Assembly: GCA_017550745.1 (NCBI GenBank)
Contig: JAFZOG010000160.1
Span: 41,513-105,512 of the forward strand
Length of the DNA stretch: 64,000 nucleotides
Source of the DNA: Clostridia bacterium
GTDB lineage: Bacteria > Bacillota > Clostridia > Christensenellales > Aristaeellaceae
Direction: 5' to 3'
A model generated the notes under the pieces. The model searched no databases. It saw nothing but the letters and a program-made list of their open reading frames with translations, and was not told where the DNA came from. Made by a program: the position numbers and the translations under genes. Shown piece after piece: positions 59,728-64,000 of the stretch (position 1 is the stretch's first letter; each line of letters opens with the position of its first letter).

Positions 59728-60668
59728 GCCTTCTTGGCCTCCTTCTTAACGCCGTAAATCTTCCGGGGCATCCGGTCGATCAGCGGTGTGGCAATGTTCA
59801 TCAGCAGGATACCGTAGGTGACGCCTTCGGGATAGCTGCCGAAGCTGCGGATCAAAACGATGATGAGGCCGATTCCAACGGCGTAAATCACCTGGCCCAA
59901 GGGGGTGATGGGGGAGGTGACATAGTCGGTGGCCATGAATACCGCGCCGAACAGCACGCCGCCGGAAAGCACCGCAGCCAGGGCGGCTTCAGGCGCCGCG
60001 CCGTTGATCAGTATGGTGCAGCAGAACACGCTGGCCGCCATGATGACGGGAATGCGCCAGGAAATCACCTTTGTCACCAGCAGGAAAACGAGGCCGGCCA
60101 GGATAGCGGCCTTGCTTACTTCGCCGATAGCGCCCGGGCACTGGCCCAGGAACAGCTGCATCAGCGTGTAGTTTGCCGGAGCGCCCAGTGGCGTGGCGGC
60201 GGAAACGGCGTCAGCGCCGGCCTGGAAGAACGTGGGGGTCACGCAGGCGGAAGCGGTCATATGCACCGGCCAGGAAGCCAGCAGCACGGCACGGGCAGCA
60301 AGGGCGGGGTTGAGGAAATTGTCACCCAGGCCGCCGAACAGCTGCTTGACGATCATGATAGCGAAGAACGCGCCAATGATCACCATCCACCAGGGAGCTG
60401 TGGCGGGCAGGTTCAAGCCCAGGATGAGTCCGGTGACGAGGGCTGAAAAGTCGCCCACGCGGACGGGCTGCTTGGCAATCTTCTGCCAAAGGAATTCGGC
60501 GCATACGGCGCTGGCCATGGAAAGGCACAGCACCAGCAGGGCGGAGAAACCGAAAGCGTATACGCCCCATGCCGCGGTGGGGAGCAGCGCGATGAACACA
60601 TACTGCATGATCCGCTGGGTCGTCAGCGGGTTATGCATGTGCGGCGCGGTGGATATTCTCAGGCTCAT
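59724..60668 (-). CDS. rnfD: Rnf complex subunit D (flavoprotein)
   Basis: The 314-residue membrane protein has about nine or ten helices. DAVSAATPL near residue 159 is the site where RnfD carries covalent FMN on Thr (family S-G/A-A-T). LQ-type quinone-region residues are not evident, as expected for NAD-linked Rnf. It overlaps rnfC upstream and rnfE downstream by 4 bases each. Confidence 0.95.
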   Translation of the reverse strand: MSLRISTAPHMHNPLTTQRIMQYVFIALLPTAAWGVYAFGFSALLVLCLSMASAVCAEFLWQKIAKQPVRVGDFSALVTGLILGLNLPATAPWWMVIIGAFFAIMIVKQLFGGLGDNFLNPALAARAVLLASWPVHMTASACVTPTFFQAGADAVSAATPLGAPANYTLMQLFLGQCPGAIGEVSKAAILAGLVFLLVTKVISWRIPVIMAASVFCCTILINGAAPEAALAAVLSGGVLFGAVFMATDYVTSPITPLGQVIYAVGIGLIIVLIRSFGSYPEGVTYGILLMNIATPLIDRMPRKIYGVKKEAKKA

Positions 60669-62020
60669 TTGTTCGCTCCTCCTTTCGCGGCAGCTGCTTT
60701 GGCCTTGGCTTCCGCGGTAATGTGATCCTTGCAGAACTTAAAGGAAGGCGTCAGCCACCGTCGGGAGGGGCATTCGTATGCGCAGGAACCGCACAGGATG
60801 CAGTCCATCACGTGCAGCTTTTCCGCGGCGGCAAAGTCGCTCTTGTCGGCAGCAACCTTGATTTGGTAAGGATTCAGGCCGATGGGACAGGCGGCCACAC
60901 AGCGTCCGCAATGGATGCAGGGGCTTTCGTTCTTGCTCTTGGCCTCCTTTTCATTCAGCACCACGATGCCGTTGGTGGACTTGCTGATCGGCATCTGGTC
61001 GTTGGGAATGCACATGCCGGTCATCATGCCGCCGAACACCACCTTGCCGACGGGTTCGGAATAGCCGCCGCACTCGCCGATGATGTCCTCGGTGATCGTG
61101 CCGATGCGTAGCAGCAGGTTTGCAGGATTGCGCACACAGCCGGTCACGGTGCAAATACGGCTGATAAGGGGTTTGCCGTCGATGACGGCGTCAGCGATGG
61201 CTGCGCAGGTACCCACGTTCAGCACGACCACGTGCGCCGCAATGGGCAGCCCGCCGGAGGGCACCTGCCGCCCGGTGATCGCTTCGATGAGCTGTTTTTC
61301 ACCGCCCTGGGGGTACTTGGTTTTAAGGGGCTGGACGGAAACGCCCTCCCGTCCCTGCGCTGCCTTGATCATGGCTTCGATGGCTTCAGGCTTGTTGTCC
61401 TCGATGCCGATGATGCCTCTTTTTACGTTCAGGGCCCGCATGACGGCCCGAAGCCCGTCCACGATGCGGGTGCTGTGTTCCAGCATCAGGCGGTAGTCGG
61501 CGGTCAGGTGGGTTTCGCACTCCGCGCCGTTGACGATGATGGTGTCGCAGGTAGCGCCTTGCTGAAAGGTCAGCTTCACATGGGTGGGAAAGGAAGCGCC
61601 GCCCATGCCGGTGATGCCCGCAGCCTGAATGGTGGGGATCACCAGCTTGGGATCAACTGTTTCCACGTTGCCCAGGGGATGCAATTCCACCCAGGTATCT
61701 GCGAAATCGTTCTTGATGGTCACTGCCTGCACGTTGCCTGCGCCAAGAGAGGGAATCTGGTCTACTGCCACCACTTCGCCGCTGACGCTGGCGTGGACGG
61801 GAACGCTCATGAAGCCCTGGGCTTCGCCGATCACCTGACCGACGTCCACATGATCGCCTTTCTTGACGCAGGGCTTGGCAGGCGCGCCGATGTTCATGGC
61901 CATGGAGATGACTACCGTATCCGATACATATTCTTTCGTTTCCAGATTGCGGGTCTGGCCTTTCCCCTCGTGCATGCCGTGGAGGGGGTGAATGCCCCGC
62001 TTAAATGTTTTCGTAAGCAA
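60665..62020 (-). CDS. rnfC: Rnf complex subunit C (NADH-side)
   Basis: TTG at 62020 is chosen: GGAGG lies 8 bases upstream and the product begins (M)LTKTFKRGIHPLHG, as RnfC proteins do; ATG at 62035 lies over the ribosome site. The 451-residue protein has the NuoF-like NADH/FMN domain (GMGGASFPTHVKL, and the GAECETHLTADYRLM segment) and two ferredoxin motifs, CIHCGRCVAACP and CILCGSCAYECP. RnfC passes electrons to NAD+. It starts 34 bases after the multi-FMN protein gene. Confidence 0.94.
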   Translation of the reverse strand: MLTKTFKRGIHPLHGMHEGKGQTRNLETKEYVSDTVVISMAMNIGAPAKPCVKKGDHVDVGQVIGEAQGFMSVPVHASVSGEVVAVDQIPSLGAGNVQAVTIKNDFADTWVELHPLGNVETVDPKLVIPTIQAAGITGMGGASFPTHVKLTFQQGATCDTIIVNGAECETHLTADYRLMLEHSTRIVDGLRAVMRALNVKRGIIGIEDNKPEAIEAMIKAAQGREGVSVQPLKTKYPQGGEKQLIEAITGRQVPSGGLPIAAHVVVLNVGTCAAIADAVIDGKPLISRICTVTGCVRNPANLLLRIGTITEDIIGECGGYSEPVGKVVFGGMMTGMCIPNDQMPISKSTNGIVVLNEKEAKSKNESPCIHCGRCVAACPIGLNPYQIKVAADKSDFAAAEKLHVMDCILCGSCAYECPSRRWLTPSFKFCKDHITAEAKAKAAAAKGGANK

Positions 62021-62054
62021 TGCCAGTGCCTCCATTCTTTTCAGTTTCCACCGG

Positions 62055-64000
62055 TCACTGCAGTCCGGCGAGGGAGTCAACATAAGCCTGATTCAGCGCG
62101 ATCTCGATGGCGATTACTTCGTATTCCGGCATGTCCGCACCCTGGATGCCCCCGATGCTCAGGGGCATTTGCTGGCCGATCAGGAACTCGCCCAAGGCAT
62201 CGCACTGCACCGCTTCCTTTGCTTGATCGTTGCCTATCGGCTGTTTGTACACGCCGAAATAGGTGAGAACACCGTTTTCAAAGGCTGCGGCAGCATTGTA
62301 TTCCGTGAAAAAGCTGATGCTTTCCCCGATACCGAAAGCGCTGAAATCAAAGCTTTGACCCGCAGCTTCAGGCGATTGCCTGAAAGCTTCGTTGACGGCG
62401 ATGGCGGCGGCGGTTTTGTAGGGATCGTCGTAAGCATCCACATCCAGGGGCAGCGCTTCGCCGACGAACAGGGCCTCCAGCTGATCGTTCCGTTCGCTTG
62501 GCCGGTATGCTTCTTCACCGACCTGCTTTTCCTCAAATTCAACTTCCTCCACTGTGACGGCGGGGGTAATCTTTACTTTTGCCCGGATCGAGGTGAAGAA
62601 AGCGATGGCCTCGCCATAGTAAACCGGTTCGCCTTCGCCGGGCTCGGCCGGGAAGGTCACGGTGGGGCTGTCTGCGCCGCCGATGATCTTATCCTCCGCT
62701 TCGCGCATCTGATCAAAGTACGCTTTGTTGATGGCAATCGCGGCTACACTGTCCAGCATAGAGGACTGGGTTGTTTCCAGGGGAAGCGTCATGCCGATGA
62801 ATTTTTCTTTCAGCGCGTCTTCCCGGGCACATGGAATGTATTCCTCGCTGTCAACCGCTTTTTCCAGTACGGTCAGGGCGGTCAGCACATCGTTCTCAGC
62901 TTCCACGGTCACGCGAAGCGTCAGCGTGGCGGCGGCTTTAGGTTTTTCTTCAGCTGCTTCGGGCTTTGCTTCCGGCTGCGCCTGGATTTCCGGTTCGTTT
63001 TGTTTTTCTTCCTGAGGCGCTTCTTCCTTTCCCGTTACATCCTGGGTTTCAAAGCCGCAGGCCACGTTGATCGCGTTGGCAACAGCCGCCGCTTCCTCGC
63101 TGCTTTGTCCGTTCACATCCAAGGGAAGGGTCTTGGCCAGGAACAGGTTTTTCATTTCCTCGTCCAGGCTGCTGACAGTATATGCCGACTGATCGCTGCC
63201 TTCGGGCTTTTCCAGTATGGACAGACCGGCGATGACACCGTTGGCTTTTGTCACCCGCACCTGGACGTCCTTGGAATCCAGCACGATTTCGGCGACAGTT
63301 CCGTAGTTTTTCGCCAGCAGCAGTTCAGCCACCGGGAGTTCCTGTTCTTCTTCCGTTTCGGGAACTGTATCGGAAACAGGTTCGACAGCAGGTTCTTCAA
63401 CAGGTTCGGACACAGGCGTTTCAATGGGTTCGGTAGAAACGCCGGTGCTGGCATAGGCTTCGTTCAGGGCGTCCACCACGGCGGTGGAGGTCACGGTAGC
63501 GCCCGCGATAGCGTCAATATCAGCCAGCGTCAGGGGCATCTGCTTGCCAATGAACTGGGCCTGGAATTCGTCCTCCAGCGCGCGGGCACCCAGGCCGGGC
63601 GTCTCGGCAAAGCTGTCGTCGCCAATTTTTATGGAAGTAATCTTGCCCTCGTCATCGAAGGCGGCTTCCACAGCGACGGGACCGCCAAAGCCCTGGGCAG
63701 AAGCGGTGACAATATTTTCGGCAACGGCTTTCGTTTCAGCAGGCACTTCTTCCACAATAGGTTCTTCTTCTACTTCGCCCTTAGAAGCGGCATACGCCTT
63801 GTTCAGGCCGTTGACAATAGCGGTCTTGGTGAAGGTCGCGCCGGTGAGGGTATCGACGCCACCGATTTCCATCGGCATCTGAGCGCCGATGAAAGGATAC
63901 TGTTCTTCAGCGGTCAAAGCCCGAGCACCGAAGCCTTCGGTCTCCGCGAATTGGTCGTCGCCCACGCCCAGGTAAATGATCTTGCCTTCATCATCGAAAG
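62055..64000 (-). CDS. Multi-domain FMN-binding protein at the rnfG position (5' partial)
   Basis: The frame is open to the window edge, so the N-terminus is missing. At least six repeats of 95-137 residues are visible, each with a signature of the form F-(I/L/V)-G-x2-(M/L)-P-L: FIGAQMPM, FIGKQMPL, FLAKTLPL, FIGMTLPL, FVGEALPL and FLIGQQMPL. The first two also have the flavinylation motif (LTGATFT at about 63830, IAGATVT at about 63491), where ApbE attaches FMN to Thr. Repeats three to six have lost it. Acidic, Pro-rich linkers join repeats (for example EPIETPVSEPVEEPAVEP). Standing directly before rnfC with no other rnfG, it is inferred to be an enlarged RnfG-like electron carrier outside the membrane. 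Confidence 0.85.
   Translation of the reverse strand, partial: FDDEGKIIYLGVGDDQFAETEGFGARALTAEEQYPFIGAQMPMEIGGVDTLTGATFTKTAIVNGLNKAYAASKGEVEEEPIVEEVPAETKAVAENIVTASAQGFGGPVAVEAAFDDEGKITSIKIGDDSFAETPGLGARALEDEFQAQFIGKQMPLTLADIDAIAGATVTSTAVVDALNEAYASTGVSTEPIETPVSEPVEEPAVEPVSDTVPETEEEQELPVAELLLAKNYGTVAEIVLDSKDVQVRVTKANGVIAGLSILEKPEGSDQSAYTVSSLDEEMKNLFLAKTLPLDVNGQSSEEAAAVANAINVACGFETQDVTGKEEAPQEEKQNEPEIQAQPEAKPEAAEEKPKAAATLTLRVTVEAENDVLTALTVLEKAVDSEEYIPCAREDALKEKFIGMTLPLETTQSSMLDSVAAIAINKAYFDQMREAEDKIIGGADSPTVTFPAEPGEGEPVYYGEAIAFFTSIRAKVKITPAVTVEEVEFEEKQVGEEAYRPSERNDQLEALFVGEALPLDVDAYDDPYKTAAAIAVNEAFRQSPEAAGQSFDFSAFGIGESISFFTEYNAAAAFENGVLTYFGVYKQPIGNDQAKEAVQCDALGEFLIGQQMPLSIGGIQGADMPEYEVIAIEIALNQAYVDSLAGLQ

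Overview
The window reads as chromosome of an anaerobic, endospore-forming member of the Clostridia. The evidence is a gerA/gerB/gerC germination operon, yabP-yabQ, a bofA-like gene, a 29-codon spoVM-like gene, promoter-like sequences for sporulation sigma factors, and an Rnf ion-pumping complex. Base composition is moderately high in G+C, which produces many long antisense open frames that are not genes. A placement near Christensenellales/Aristaeellaceae is a guess from gene style only. No rRNA, tRNA, CRISPR array, prophage or insertion sequence with a transposase was seen.

Layout. 1-3.0 kb: end of a nadD-yqeK fusion, rsfS, a Spx/ArsC-fold protein, a zinc-ribbon protein and an aldose-epimerase-like protein. 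3.2-14.5 kb: a carbohydrate-uptake locus with two permeases, a 693-residue binding protein, two MsmX/UgpC-type ATPases, four small four-helix membrane proteins of unknown role, a GH105 unsaturated rhamnogalacturonyl hydrolase and an AraC-type regulator. 14.6-15.7 kb: a GlsB/YeaQ-like protein, then yabPQ behind a SigE-like promoter. 15.9-18.9 kb: a membrane diguanylate cyclase, a macro-domain protein with an extra C-terminal domain, and a VWA protein. 19-26 kb: membrane and secreted proteins, aspartokinase, dxs and tlyA. 26.04-26.37 kb: a composite palindromic repeat element between convergent genes. 26.4-34.9 kb: a sugar nucleotidyltransferase, an Lsa-like ABC-F protein with a ribosome-sensing leader, a type IIA topoisomerase pair and a secreted Sel1 protein. 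35-46.2 kb: purB, a polysaccharide deacetylase, a CofE-like protein, bofA, gerABC, a SWIM/SNF2 helicase, and the spoVM-like gene with a small membrane protein. 46.3-57.6 kb: a PHP/DRTGG/XRE operon, a NAGPA-type exported glycosidase, leuS, a membrane-anchored beta-propeller, rsmE and mtaB. 57.7-64 kb: an Rnf operon (B, A, E, D, C) with no rnfG in its usual place; a large multi-FMN-binding-domain protein precedes rnfC instead and runs off the window.

Most noteworthy points: (1) the Rnf operon whose RnfG position seems to be filled by a protein with at least six FMN-binding-like repeats, of which only two keep the flavinylation motif; (2) a spoVM-like micro-gene behind a small membrane-protein gene with a SigE-like promoter; (3) a three-codon (Met-Arg-Lys) leader ORF and terminator ahead of the ABC-F gene; (4) a 332-bp nested-palindrome element; (5) the macro-domain/VWA pair and the uncharacterised four-helix membrane proteins woven through the transporter locus.
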